Source: Sphingobacterium prati (lineage in GTDB: Bacteria; Bacteroidota; Bacteroidia; Sphingobacteriales; Sphingobacteriaceae). Taken from it: 64,000 nucleotides of DNA. The notes below the pieces were generated by a model. It saw only the letters and a list, made by a program, of their open reading frames with translations, did not search any database and was not told where the DNA came from. This document shows positions 28,666-37,143 of this stretch, piece by piece. Position 1 is the first letter of the stretch, and every line of letters starts with the position of its first letter. Where the stretch lies: the NCBI RefSeq assembly GCF_013167215.1, contig NZ_JABJWY010000032.1, positions 124,001 to 188,000 on the forward strand, read 5' to 3'. The position numbers and the translations under genes were made by a program.

Positions 28666-30537
28666 ATGTCAAGTACAGTAATATCGCATAGCGCTGAACA
28701 TCACGATTCGCACGGACATCATCACGAGGAATCATTCATCAGAAAGTATATCTTTTCTGGTGACCACAAGATGATTGCCAAGCAATTCTTGATCACTGGT
28801 ATCATCATGGCAGTTTTTGCGATGCTTTTATCAGTATTATTCCGTATCCAGTTAGCATGGCCGGATAAAGAATTCCCTATATTAGAAGTATTCTTGGGTA
28901 AATGGGCTGAAGGTGGCCGTATTAAACCGGAGTTTTTTCTTTCCTTGGTGACCATTCACGGTACCGTCATGGTATTCTTCGTGTTGACAGCAGGTCTATC
29001 GGGTACATTCAGTAACTTATTAATTCCATATCAAATCGGTGCGCGCGATATGGCGTCGCCTTTTATGAATATGTTATCTTACTGGTTGTTTTTCATCGCG
29101 TCAGTTATTATGGTTGCTTCTTTCTTTGTGGAGAGTGGGCCTGCTTCTGCCGGTTGGACAATCTACCCACCATTATCAGCTGTACCAACGGCAATCGCTG
29201 GATCTGCAACTGGTATGACTTTATGGTTGGTGAGTATGGTTCTATTCGTTGCTTCGCAGTTGATCGGTGGTATCAACTATGTAAGTACGATCTTGAACAT
29301 GCGTACAAAAGGTATGGATCTTTGGAAAATGCCATTGACAATCTGGGCGTTTTTCTTAACTGCCATCGTGGGTATGTTGTCATTCCCAGTATTGGTATCT
29401 GCAGTTGTTCTTTTGATTTTTGACCGTGCCGCTGGTACGTCATTTTATTTGTCTGACTTGGTCGTACAAGGACAAATTTTACCGAACGAAGGTGGTTCTC
29501 CAATTTTGTTCCAGCACTTGTTCTGGTTCTTGGGTCACCCTGAGGTATATATCGTTGTTATGCCGGCTTTAGGTTTGACTTCTGAGGTTATTGCAACAAA
29601 CTCACGTAAACCAATCTTCGGTTATCACGCCATGGTTTACTCTTTGATCGGTATTACTGTATTGTCCTTTATCGTATGGGGTCACCATATGTTTGTGACA
29701 GGTATGAATCCTTTCTTAGGTGGTGTGTTTATGATCACAACGTTAATTATCGCCGTTCCTTCGGCTGTCAAGGCCTTTAACTACCTTGCAACATTATGGA
29801 AAGGTAATATCCGCTTTACACCAGCAATGATGTTTGCTATCGGTTTGGTATCGTTCTTTATCTCCGGTGGTTTGACAGGATTGTTCTTGGGTAATGCGGC
29901 ATTGGACATCAACCTACACGATACATATTTTGTCGTAGCCCACTTCCACTTGGTAATGGGATCGGCTTCCATTTTTGGTATGCTTTGTGGTGTTTACCAC
30001 TGGTACCCTAAGATGTTTGGCCGTATGATGAACACAAAATTGGGTTATTTACACTTTTGGTTGACTTTCATCGGTGCTTACCTGGTATTCTTCCCAATGC
30101 ACTTTATGGGTATTGATGGTGTACCACGTCGTTACTATGCATTTACGGAGTTTGCTTTCATGGCAAAATGGGTTTCTGTGAATCAATTGGTGACTTGGGC
30201 TGCGATCATTGCTGCTTTGGGTCAGGTTGCTTTCTTATGGAATTTCTTTTACTCGATTTTCTTCGGTAAGAAAGCGCCACAAAATCCTTGGCATTCGAAT
30301 ACTTTGGAATGGACTACTCCGGTAGAGCATATCCATGGTAACTGGCCAGGCGAAATTCCGACAGTACACCGTTGGCCTTATGATTACAGTAAGCCGGGTC
30401 ACGATGAGGATTTCATTCCTCAAGATGTTCCTTTTTCCCAAACAATGAGCTCGAATTTGCCTCATGATTTTGAAGGGGATGAGGAAGCTGAGCGTATCCA
30501 GGCAGAATGGAATGCTCAAAATGGTAGAAGAGACTAA
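28666..30537 (+). CDS. coxA: Cytochrome c oxidase subunit I (aa3 type)
   Basis: Catalytic subunit carrying heme a, heme a3 and CuB. About 623 aa, with a His-rich N-terminus (HSAEHHDSHGHHHEE) and 12 helices. Seen residues: the low-spin heme His in TIHGTVMVF; GHPEVY with the Glu and cross-linking Tyr of A1-type oxidases; the CuB pair in GHHMFVTGM; and both heme ligands in HDTYFVVAHFHLVMG. The ATG at 28666 is preferred over a TTG six codons earlier. Last gene before the terminator at 30555. Confidence 0.97.
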   Translation: MSSTVISHSAEHHDSHGHHHEESFIRKYIFSGDHKMIAKQFLITGIIMAVFAMLLSVLFRIQLAWPDKEFPILEVFLGKWAEGGRIKPEFFLSLVTIHGTVMVFFVLTAGLSGTFSNLLIPYQIGARDMASPFMNMLSYWLFFIASVIMVASFFVESGPASAGWTIYPPLSAVPTAIAGSATGMTLWLVSMVLFVASQLIGGINYVSTILNMRTKGMDLWKMPLTIWAFFLTAIVGMLSFPVLVSAVVLLIFDRAAGTSFYLSDLVVQGQILPNEGGSPILFQHLFWFLGHPEVYIVVMPALGLTSEVIATNSRKPIFGYHAMVYSLIGITVLSFIVWGHHMFVTGMNPFLGGVFMITTLIIAVPSAVKAFNYLATLWKGNIRFTPAMMFAIGLVSFFISGGLTGLFLGNAALDINLHDTYFVVAHFHLVMGSASIFGMLCGVYHWYPKMFGRMMNTKLGYLHFWLTFIGAYLVFFPMHFMGIDGVPRRYYAFTEFAFMAKWVSVNQLVTWAAIIAALGQVAFLWNFFYSIFFGKKAPQNPWHSNTLEWTTPVEHIHGNWPGEIPTVHRWPYDYSKPGHDEDFIPQDVPFSQTMSSNLPHDFEGDEEAERIQAEWNAQNGRRD

Positions 30538-30554
30538 TAAAATTTAATTGAATG

Positions 30555-30580
30555 GAGTAGGACTTGTCCTACTCTATTTT
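30555..30580 (+). terminator. Terminator of the act-cox operon
   Basis: GAGTAGGA (30555-30562) and TCCTACTC (30567-30574) form an 8-bp stem with a CTTG loop, then TATTTT. It lies between coxA and ctaA. Read-through into the heme A and subunit III genes is possible. Confidence 0.75.
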
Positions 30581-30616
30581 ATACAAGTTTGTATTTTAAG
30601 AGGTAGGGGTAGTATT

Positions 30617-31660
30617 ATGTTTCCAGCAGCTGAAAAGCGATTTATAAAGACCAATTTTATTACGATTATCGTATTATTCATGGTCATTATTGCTGGAGGT
30701 GTTGTACGGAGTACAGGTTCAGGCATGGGATGTCCAGATTGGCCAAAATGTTTTAACCGTATTATTCCACCCACAGATATCTCCCAGCTACCACAAGGAT
30801 ACGAACAACATTATATTGAGGGAAGAGCAAAAAAAAATGAGCGTTTCGCCAAAATTGTAGAATTTTTTGGGGATAAGGAAATGGCTTACAAGCTCCGTAC
30901 TGATAAAAGTATCTTGCAGCATGAGGATTTTAATGTTGCGAAGACTTGGACGGAGTACATCAATCGTTTGGTAGGCGTTATTTCTGGATTTTGTTTATTG
31001 TTTACTGCAATTTATTCCTTCACATATATAAAATCAAAAAGTTCAATCGTTGTTTGGTCAGTGGTTAATCTTTTTGTTGTGGTCATTCAAGCATGGTTAG
31101 GTTCGATCGTTGTATCGACCAATTTGATGCCTTGGATAATCACAGTACATATGCTCTTGGCGCTTGTAATTGTTTGTATCAGCGTATATACATACTTTAA
31201 AGCGGTTACACTACGTGACAAGACCATATTGGTTAATCGTTCTTTAGGCGTATTAAAAGGTCTTGCGTTGATCTCTATTTTGTTGATGTTAACGCAAGTG
31301 ATCGTCGGAACGGGGGTTCGGGAAGAAGTAGATCTATTGACTGGCTCCGACATTGCCCGCGCCGATTTTATAACAGCTATTGGCCAACAATTTGAAGTGC
31401 ATCGATGGTTGGCATATTGTTCTTTGATTTTAGTTATTGTATTATTCTTTTTGGTCCGCACAAGTTTCAATACGGGATCTAAGCAGTTTAAATTCGCTTT
31501 GATCGCATTGATCCTCGTGGGTATCCAAATGCTATCAGGAATTATCTTAGCTCGATTTGCAATACCTGCATTTGCACAGACAACGCATCTGGTTGTTGGG
31601 ACGCTATTATTTGGTGCCCAATTTTATCTGTTGTTGCTGTTGACTAAGCAAAGGCATTAA
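30617..31660 (+). CDS. ctaA: Heme A synthase (COX15/CtaA family)
   Basis: Membrane enzyme that oxidises the heme O methyl group to make heme A for the adjacent oxidase. About 347 aa with eight helices. Family marks: IIAGGVVRSTGSGMGCPDWP and the C-terminal TTHLVVGTLL, plus the internal INRLVGVISG, which carry heme-ligand histidines or nearby residues. The ATG at 30617 (MFPAAEKRF) is chosen because the earlier in-frame ATG at 30548 precedes the upstream operon's terminator hairpin and adds an odd stretch. Followed by ctaB. Confidence 0.95.
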   Translation: MFPAAEKRFIKTNFITIIVLFMVIIAGGVVRSTGSGMGCPDWPKCFNRIIPPTDISQLPQGYEQHYIEGRAKKNERFAKIVEFFGDKEMAYKLRTDKSILQHEDFNVAKTWTEYINRLVGVISGFCLLFTAIYSFTYIKSKSSIVVWSVVNLFVVVIQAWLGSIVVSTNLMPWIITVHMLLALVIVCISVYTYFKAVTLRDKTILVNRSLGVLKGLALISILLMLTQVIVGTGVREEVDLLTGSDIARADFITAIGQQFEVHRWLAYCSLILVIVLFFLVRTSFNTGSKQFKFALIALILVGIQMLSGIILARFAIPAFAQTTHLVVGTLLFGAQFYLLLLLTKQRH

Positions 31661-31733
31661 TTTTGAAATTCGGGATGTTTATGTTTAAAAGTTCGTGTTT
31701 GAATACACTGGTAGTAGGAGGTCTCTTTTAATT

Positions 31734-32639
31734 ATGAAAGAATTTATTTCAGATTTCAATAAGCTCGTTAAGTTAAGACTTACGTTGACGGTGGTATTTT
31801 CCGCGTCAATTGCTTTTCTGATAGGATCAAAACAACAGGGTGAAATTTTCTGGGTCAATTGGTTATTGTTGACTGTAGGTGGTTTTCTGGTCACAGGTTC
31901 TGCCAATGGTTTTAATGAGATCATCGAAAAGGATCTGGATAAGTTGATGAAACGTACAGAGGATAGACCGCTACCTTCGGGTCGGATGACAACAGGGCAA
32001 GCTTTGGTATTGAGTGTCTTTATGGGCATATTGGGTACTTTGGTATTGGTCCGCTTAAATTTTGTCGCTGGCTTATTGTCGGTTTTTTGTATCCTTCTTT
32101 ATGCATTCATTTATACACCTTTAAAAAGAAAGTCACCGATAGCCGTTTTTGTAGGGGCATTTCCTGGCGCATTTCCACCATTAATTGGTTATTATGCTGC
32201 TTTTTCACAGGATGACCTGGCCTATTATAGTGGACATAACGAAGCCGCAATTATTATTATTCCCTTCGTGTTGTTTGCTATTCAGTTTTTATGGCAGTTC
32301 CCACATTTTTGGGCGATTGCTTGGGTCGTCGATGACGATTATAAATTGGCTGGTTTTAGGTTGTTGCCAACGACAAAAAGAGATAAGATATCAGCCTTTA
32401 TGGTATTCATTTCAGGACTGTTAATGGTTCCTGCAGGATTTATACCTTATTATTTTGGCTTTGGTGGAATTTGGTTTACGATAGTGTCGGTCATTGGGGG
32501 ATTGATGTTTGGATATTATGGCTATTTGCTGTTTAAGAATTGTGATATTCCTTCAGCAAAGAAAGTGATGTTTACATCATTCATCTATTTACCTGTTACA
32601 CAACTCGTATTATTGCTTAACTTTATTCCTTTGAAATAA
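31734..32639 (+). CDS. ctaB: Protoheme IX farnesyltransferase (heme O synthase)
   Basis: Adds a farnesyl group to heme B, the step before CtaA. About 301 aa with nine helices. The two allyl-diphosphate motifs are present: NGFNEIIEKDLDKLMKRT followed by RPLPSG, and the second loop region with DDDYKLAGFRLLP. The start at 31734 has a clear Shine-Dalgarno sequence AGGAGG about 12 nt upstream. Its stop overlaps the next gene's start by 1 nt (TAATG), which implies coupling. Confidence 0.95.
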   Translation: MKEFISDFNKLVKLRLTLTVVFSASIAFLIGSKQQGEIFWVNWLLLTVGGFLVTGSANGFNEIIEKDLDKLMKRTEDRPLPSGRMTTGQALVLSVFMGILGTLVLVRLNFVAGLLSVFCILLYAFIYTPLKRKSPIAVFVGAFPGAFPPLIGYYAAFSQDDLAYYSGHNEAAIIIIPFVLFAIQFLWQFPHFWAIAWVVDDDYKLAGFRLLPTTKRDKISAFMVFISGLLMVPAGFIPYYFGFGGIWFTIVSVIGGLMFGYYGYLLFKNCDIPSAKKVMFTSFIYLPVTQLVLLLNFIPLK

Positions 32640-33220
32640 TGTTAGATATACAAGCACAAACTGACGAGAAGTTAGTACAGAGAAAGGCCCAGAAATTCAA
32701 CCTTTGGTTGGGTATGTTGGGTATGTTCATGATGTTTGCCGCGTTATCCAGTGGTTTCATTGTATATACAGCGAGTGGCGTGGACAAAGGAATCAAGACA
32801 TTGTTACCTGATACGTTCGTCTATAGCACAATCGTAATCGTGGTGAGTAGTCTTACGATGTTTTTGGCACATAGAGCTGCTAAAAATGGTGATTCTTCCA
32901 AACAGAAGTTATTGTTAATGGTTACTTTTGTTTTGGGTATCGTGTTTTTTGCATTGCAAGTACATGCTTGGAATGTGTTAACTGAACGAGGTGTTTATTT
33001 TGTCAATAACAATGCATCTCAATCTTTTATCTACATTTTTACAGGAATGCACTTGGCGCATATTATTGCGGGTTTGATCGTTTTGATTGGCGCGATTATA
33101 GGAGCGAATAAGCTTTCTAAAGACGGCAATCTTTTCCGCATGGATCTTGCCAGTATTTTTTGGCATTTTCTCGATCTTTTATGGATTTATATATATGTTT
33201 TCTTACTTTTGAATCAATAA
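32639..33220 (+). CDS. Cytochrome c oxidase subunit III-like protein, short form
   Basis: 193 aa, five to six helices, related to heme-copper oxidase subunit III. Marks: FNLWLGMLGMFMMFAALSSGF, a central FALQVHAWNVL and GMHLAHIIAGLIVL, and the C-terminal DLASIFWHFLDLLWIYIYVFLLL, which is highly typical of subunit III ends. It is the first of two subunit III homologues in a row, as is common in this phylum. Coupled to ctaB by a 1-nt overlap. Confidence 0.9.
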   Translation: MLDIQAQTDEKLVQRKAQKFNLWLGMLGMFMMFAALSSGFIVYTASGVDKGIKTLLPDTFVYSTIVIVVSSLTMFLAHRAAKNGDSSKQKLLLMVTFVLGIVFFALQVHAWNVLTERGVYFVNNNASQSFIYIFTGMHLAHIIAGLIVLIGAIIGANKLSKDGNLFRMDLASIFWHFLDLLWIYIYVFLLLNQ

Positions 33221-33229
33221 TAGTAAACA

Positions 33230-33964
33230 ATGAGTACAACAGTATCGCAATTGGATAAGGTAAAAACTGGTCCATGGAATGGTGGAAAATCACCTTGGAA
33301 CTTAGAGTATGGAAAAATCATGATGTGGTTTTTCTTGGTAGGGGATGCCTTCACATTTTCTGCATTTTTGGTTTATTATGGCGCACAACGCTTTTCTCAC
33401 CCAACTTGGCCAGATCCTGATAAGATTTTCCAATCTATCCCGGGTATTGCGGAGCATGGTCAACCTTTGGTATTCGTAGGTTTGATGACCTTTATCTTGA
33501 TTATGTCTTCTGTGACAATGGTTTTGGCTGTTGAAGCTGGTCACCGTAATCAAAAAAATGAAGTTGTCAAATGGATGCTTTGGACGATTTTGGGTGGTAT
33601 ATGTTTCGTAGGTTGTCAGGCTATCGAGTGGACCCACTTACACCACATGGGTTTCTGGTTTGGTAAAAATCCGGCTACAGGTCTAGAAGGGGATGCGATT
33701 AAAACTGCATTGCTACCGTACTTTACACACGATATTTCCTATACATCGGCGTTGCAATTTGCAAACTTGTTCTTCACGATTACAGGTTTTCACGGTTTCC
33801 ACGTTACTGTAGGTATTATATTAAACATCATCATTCTTTGCATGACTTTGAATAATACTTTTGAAAATCGTGGTTCTTATTTAATGATTGAAAAAGTAGG
33901 TTTATATTGGCACTTTGTGGATTTGGTGTGGGTATTCGTATTTACATTCTTCTACTTAATCTAA
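33230..33964 (+). CDS. coxC: Cytochrome c oxidase subunit III
   Basis: 244 aa, seven-helix family. It retains the N-terminal KIMMWFFLVGDAFTFSAFL with the family's Glu replaced by the Asp of VGDAF, the QAIEWTHL segment, GFHGFHVTVG and the terminal YWHFVDLVWVFVFTFFYL. Follows the short subunit III homologue by 9 bp. The two proteins may both sit in the oxidase complex or serve separate forms; sequence does not decide. Confidence 0.92.
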   Translation: MSTTVSQLDKVKTGPWNGGKSPWNLEYGKIMMWFFLVGDAFTFSAFLVYYGAQRFSHPTWPDPDKIFQSIPGIAEHGQPLVFVGLMTFILIMSSVTMVLAVEAGHRNQKNEVVKWMLWTILGGICFVGCQAIEWTHLHHMGFWFGKNPATGLEGDAIKTALLPYFTHDISYTSALQFANLFFTITGFHGFHVTVGIILNIIILCMTLNNTFENRGSYLMIEKVGLYWHFVDLVWVFVFTFFYLI

Positions 33965-33991
33965 TTACTGAATTAATAATTTTAGATCGCT

Positions 33992-34369
33992 ATGTCACAA
34001 TATCAAGATAATATCGCTCACGGAGAGCATGCTCACGAAGGTGGGATGGATAAGAAAGCCATTTGGAGAGTATTTGGCGTACTTTTGGCGCTTACTTGTC
34101 TAGAGTTCTTAATTGCGTTAGGTTTTGTTCACCACTGGCAAATTTTGGCCAAAGGTGCATTGGTAAATACCATCTATATTGTTTTAACATTAGTTAAAGC
34201 ATATTATATCGTTGCATTCTTTATGCACTTGAAATTCGAAAAATCGAGTTTCATCGTTACCGTTGCAATAGTCTTTATTTTTATTATTTATTTTATCGTC
34301 CTGATGTTAGTTGAGGGAGGTTTCTTGGCAGGTGCTTTTCAAGAGCATCAATTGTTTCCAAATAAATAG
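33992..34369 (+). CDS. Cytochrome c oxidase subunit IV family protein
   Basis: 125 aa. His-rich start (HGEHAHEGGMDKKAIW) and three hydrophobic helices, with KAYYIVAFFMHLKFEKSS as the family mark of prokaryotic subunit IV (CoxD/CyoD-like). A small non-catalytic subunit that stabilises the oxidase. Lies 27 bp after subunit III. Confidence 0.9.
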   Translation: MSQYQDNIAHGEHAHEGGMDKKAIWRVFGVLLALTCLEFLIALGFVHHWQILAKGALVNTIYIVLTLVKAYYIVAFFMHLKFEKSSFIVTVAIVFIFIIYFIVLMLVEGGFLAGAFQEHQLFPNK

Positions 34370-34381
34370 ATAAGGTGAATA

Positions 34382-35110
34382 ATGGACAATAATACTGGAC
34401 AAAAGAAAGGTATTAAAACTATATTGATCCTGGCAGTAATTCTCTTATTGCCAGGATTTTTATATTTTATACTAAATAAAAGCGGTTCGAATAGTTATGC
34501 TTCACTGCCGATTCTAGGTAAGAAGGAAGTGCCGGGGACAACCCATCGGAAGTGGGGACGTGATATTCCAGATACAATCTATCATACAGTTCCGCCCGTT
34601 GATTTCGTTAATTATGACGGCAAGCATGTACGCCTATTGGACAGTGATACGACGCTATCTGTGGTACATTTGATGTATTCAAGAGACGCTTCATTGTCGC
34701 GAACAATGGTGAAAAAGCTAGACCAGATAGCCAATCGATTTATTCATAACAAAAAGGTAAAACTGTATTCGATCACAGTAGACACAAGTTATGATACACC
34801 CGAAGTATTGGCGAAATATGTCAAAGTTTACAAACCCTGGACTAAATCTTGGTTTTTTGTGACAGATCCTACTGTGGATATCTTTAAATTTGCCAAAGAG
34901 AGCCTATTACAGGATGCATTAGTCAACAATGATAATAACAAGCCATTCATTATTGGTTCAAATTATCTTTTACTTGATACAAAAGGACGGATTAGAGGGA
35001 TGTATGACATTAATGTAAAAACAGACGTAGACCGTCTTGAAGATGAAATTAAGCTATTGTTGGTGGAGGAAATTCGGAACCATCCGGCTACCATAGAACA
35101 AAACAGGTAA
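34382..35110 (+). CDS. SCO1/SenC-like thioredoxin-fold protein without cysteines
   Basis: 242 aa with one N-terminal membrane anchor (about 13-31) and a thioredoxin-like domain facing the periplasm. Location and fold pattern match the SCO copper chaperone of CuA assembly: strand VDFVNYDGKHVRLLD, a strand-loop-helix SVVHLMYSRDASLSRTM, VKLYSITVDTSYDTPEVLAKY, and YLLLDTKGRIRGMYD near the end. However, where SCO proteins have CxxxC this one has Ser100-Arg-Asp-Ala-Ser104, the expected copper His region reads FIIGSNYLLLD, and the whole protein has no Cys. It cannot bind copper or do thiol chemistry in the known way. The role is unknown; see findings. Confidence 0.75.
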   Translation: MDNNTGQKKGIKTILILAVILLLPGFLYFILNKSGSNSYASLPILGKKEVPGTTHRKWGRDIPDTIYHTVPPVDFVNYDGKHVRLLDSDTTLSVVHLMYSRDASLSRTMVKKLDQIANRFIHNKKVKLYSITVDTSYDTPEVLAKYVKVYKPWTKSWFFVTDPTVDIFKFAKESLLQDALVNNDNNKPFIIGSNYLLLDTKGRIRGMYDINVKTDVDRLEDEIKLLLVEEIRNHPATIEQNR

Positions 35111-35118
35111 TTATTATT

Positions 35119-35664
35119 ATGGAAGAGAGTCTTATTAAGGAGAAAAAGTATAGCAAGTGGATCTGGCTTCTGTCTATTGTGATTCCAATAATTGTAGCTA
35201 TCCTATTTACCGTCAATTTACAAAAGCTGGGTTATGATGTAAAGCCCTTGACGTTTTTGCCGCCTATTTACGCTACAATTAATGGTATCACTGCAGTACT
35301 GTTGGTTTGGGCTGTCGCAGCAATAAAGAAGGGAAATAAAACATTGCATGAACGTTTGATTAAATATTGTATTGCTTGTTCCCTGGCTTTTTTGGCGCTG
35401 TATGTGGCTTATCACATGACATCGATCGAAACGAAATATGGAGGGGAAGGTATTTTAAGGCCAATCTATTTTTTTATATTGATCACACATATCCTCTTAT
35501 CTATCATTATAATCCCATTTGTGCTGTTTACTTTTGTGCGGGGTATTTCGGGGTCTTATGAACGGCATAAGAAGTTGGCTCGGATTACCTATCCGATGTG
35601 GCTGTATGTTGCAGTGACAGGCGTCATTGTCTATTTGATGATTTCACCTTATTATATAGGTTAA
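35119..35664 (+). CDS. DUF420 membrane protein (CtaM-like)
   Basis: 181 aa, five hydrophobic helices. It carries the DUF420 pattern: LPPIYATINGITAVLLVWA, LHERLIKYCIACSLAFLALYVAYH, and the C-terminal HKKLARITYPMWLYVAVTGVIVYLMISPYY. In Staphylococcus a DUF420 protein (CtaM) is needed for maturation of the aa3 oxidase. The same role here is supported by its position at the end of the oxidase cluster (inference). Starts 8 bp after the SCO-like gene. Confidence 0.88.
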   Translation: MEESLIKEKKYSKWIWLLSIVIPIIVAILFTVNLQKLGYDVKPLTFLPPIYATINGITAVLLVWAVAAIKKGNKTLHERLIKYCIACSLAFLALYVAYHMTSIETKYGGEGILRPIYFFILITHILLSIIIIPFVLFTFVRGISGSYERHKKLARITYPMWLYVAVTGVIVYLMISPYYIG

Positions 35665-35684
35665 TTTAATAAAGGAGAGTGCTT

Positions 35685-36140
35685 ATGAAACGTATTTGGA
35701 TATATCAAGCTGATCGCATCCTCACGGTTGAGGAGGGGCAACAAATCGAAGTTGAACTATCGGCTTTTGCTGAGCAGTGGAAAGTGCATGGTAAGCCCTT
35801 GTCTGCCTCTGCTGAACTGCGCGACAACCTTTTTATTATTCTAAAGGTTGATGAGGCTATCGCGGCGGCATCCGGTTGCTCTGTAGATAGTTCGGTTCGC
35901 TTCCTAAAGGGAATAGAGGAAAGGTATCATGTTCAGCTCTTCGATCGTATGCAGTTTGCGTATAAATCAACGAATGGTGTAGCTGTAGCGAATCGTGCAA
36001 TCTTTGAAAAGCTTTTGGCTACCGGTGAAATAGATGACAATACGCTTGTGTTTGATAATACGATCACTTACGATCATCAGCTGGATAGTGCTTGGATTGT
36101 TCCTTTTAAGGAAAGCTGGCATAAGAGATTATTCGCATAG
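35685..36140 (+). CDS. Conserved hypothetical cytoplasmic protein
   Basis: 151 aa, no signal, no membrane segment, alpha/beta pattern (MKRIWIYQADRILTVEEGQQI, LSASAELRDNLFIILKVDEA, GCSVDSSVRFLKGIEERY). I recognise no enzyme motif and do not assign function. Relatives in this phylum are, as I recall, sometimes labelled as an ABC-transporter ATPase, but no Walker motif is visible. The start is the ATG at 35685, 8 nt after an AAAGGAG ribosome site; a GTG two codons earlier overlaps that site. Last gene of the run begun by ctaA, ended by a strong terminator. Confidence 0.65.
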   Translation: MKRIWIYQADRILTVEEGQQIEVELSAFAEQWKVHGKPLSASAELRDNLFIILKVDEAIAAASGCSVDSSVRFLKGIEERYHVQLFDRMQFAYKSTNGVAVANRAIFEKLLATGEIDDNTLVFDNTITYDHQLDSAWIVPFKESWHKRLFA

Positions 36141-36150
36141 TGAAAAATAT

Positions 36151-36199
36151 CATTTATAAAAAGAGCGCCATTGCTAAAATGGCGCTCTTTTTATAAATG
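36151..36199. terminator. Very long bidirectional terminator
   Basis: A perfect 22-bp stem with a 5-nt loop (GCTAA at 36173-36177), arms 36151-36172 and 36178-36199. The GC part is AAAGAGCGCCATT. A and T runs flank the core on both strands, so it can stop the oxidase-side transcript and the convergent mtgA transcript. Confidence 0.92.
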
Positions 36200-36242
36200 T
36201 AGTGCTATATTCTTAAACGAATGGAAGGCCTTATCAATCCCA

Positions 36243-37007
36243 CTATTCAGGAATGGTATAATGATGCATATACTTTGCTATTGCATTTGCTCTTCTATTG
36301 ACATAAGCAGATGGATTGCGTGCGTCCCATGCACGCGGATTTGGTAAGATCGCAATGATCAGCGCAGCCTGTTTTTTGGAAAGATTGCTTCCTGTTTTGC
36401 TAAAGTAATATTCTGCAGCAGCGTCAGCACCATATACGCCTCGTCCCATTTCAATAACATTAAGATAAACCTCGAGGATGCGTTTTTTACTCCAGAAGGT
36501 TTCGATTAGAACGGTAAAGTAGGTTTCAAAACCTTTTCTTAGCCAGGAGCGCCCCGGCCATAGAAAGACGTTTTTGGCAACCTGTTGACTAATTGTACTT
36601 CCACCGCGCAATTTTTTACCTTGTGAATTTTTCTTTATGGCATTTTGAATGCCTTTCAGGTCAAATCCCCAGTGTGTCATGAAATGAGCATCTTCCCCTG
36701 CAATCGCTGCTAGCTTTAGATTATCCGAAAGCTCATCATAACTCAACCAGTTTTTTTCTAGTTTAAATCCCTTTCCTTGTTCCTTGAGTTCAAAACCACG
36801 TTGAATCATGAGCCAGGTAATAGGCGGGTTAATAAAGCGTAAGCTAATTACCCAAAAAAAACTGATACCAATAAAATAGAGGAGGACTCTGCTTATGATG
36901 CGTAGAATGGGTGATTTGATAGACTTCAACGGATTGAAGGAAACTTTTTTAAAGGTATTTTTTTGCTTGCTGGCAGTATTTTGCTTACCAGATCTTTTGA
37001 TGGCCAT
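36243..37007 (-). CDS. mtgA: Monofunctional peptidoglycan glycosyltransferase
   Basis: Polymerises lipid II into glycan strands. 254 aa with one N-terminal membrane anchor (about 33-55) and a GT51 domain. Motifs: GEDAHFMTHWGFD (catalytic Glu), KKLRGGSTISQQVAKNVFL, and KRILEVYLNVIEMGRGVYG. There is no transpeptidase domain. Divergent from mutS. Confidence 0.96.
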   Translation of the reverse strand: MAIKRSGKQNTASKQKNTFKKVSFNPLKSIKSPILRIISRVLLYFIGISFFWVISLRFINPPITWLMIQRGFELKEQGKGFKLEKNWLSYDELSDNLKLAAIAGEDAHFMTHWGFDLKGIQNAIKKNSQGKKLRGGSTISQQVAKNVFLWPGRSWLRKGFETYFTVLIETFWSKKRILEVYLNVIEMGRGVYGADAAAEYYFSKTGSNLSKKQAALIIAILPNPRAWDARNPSAYVNRRANAIAKYMHHYTIPE

Positions 37008-37087
37008 GACTAATTTTTTTCGGATACAAACTTAGCGTATATTCTTGTTTAATGGAAATGATTTTATCGAGAAGTTGAGGGGATTGT

Positions 37088-37118
37088 TTGCCAAAGCGAC
37101 GATATTATCCTATTTTTA
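37088..37118 (+). promoter_or_regulatory. Probable mutS promoter
   Basis: TTG (37088-37090), 20 nt, TATTTTTA (37111-37118), one mismatch to TAnnTTTG. It predicts a leader of roughly 20 nt before the TTG start of mutS. Confidence 0.45.
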
Positions 37119-37143
37119 CGCTTCACAAATTTGATTTTAGAAG

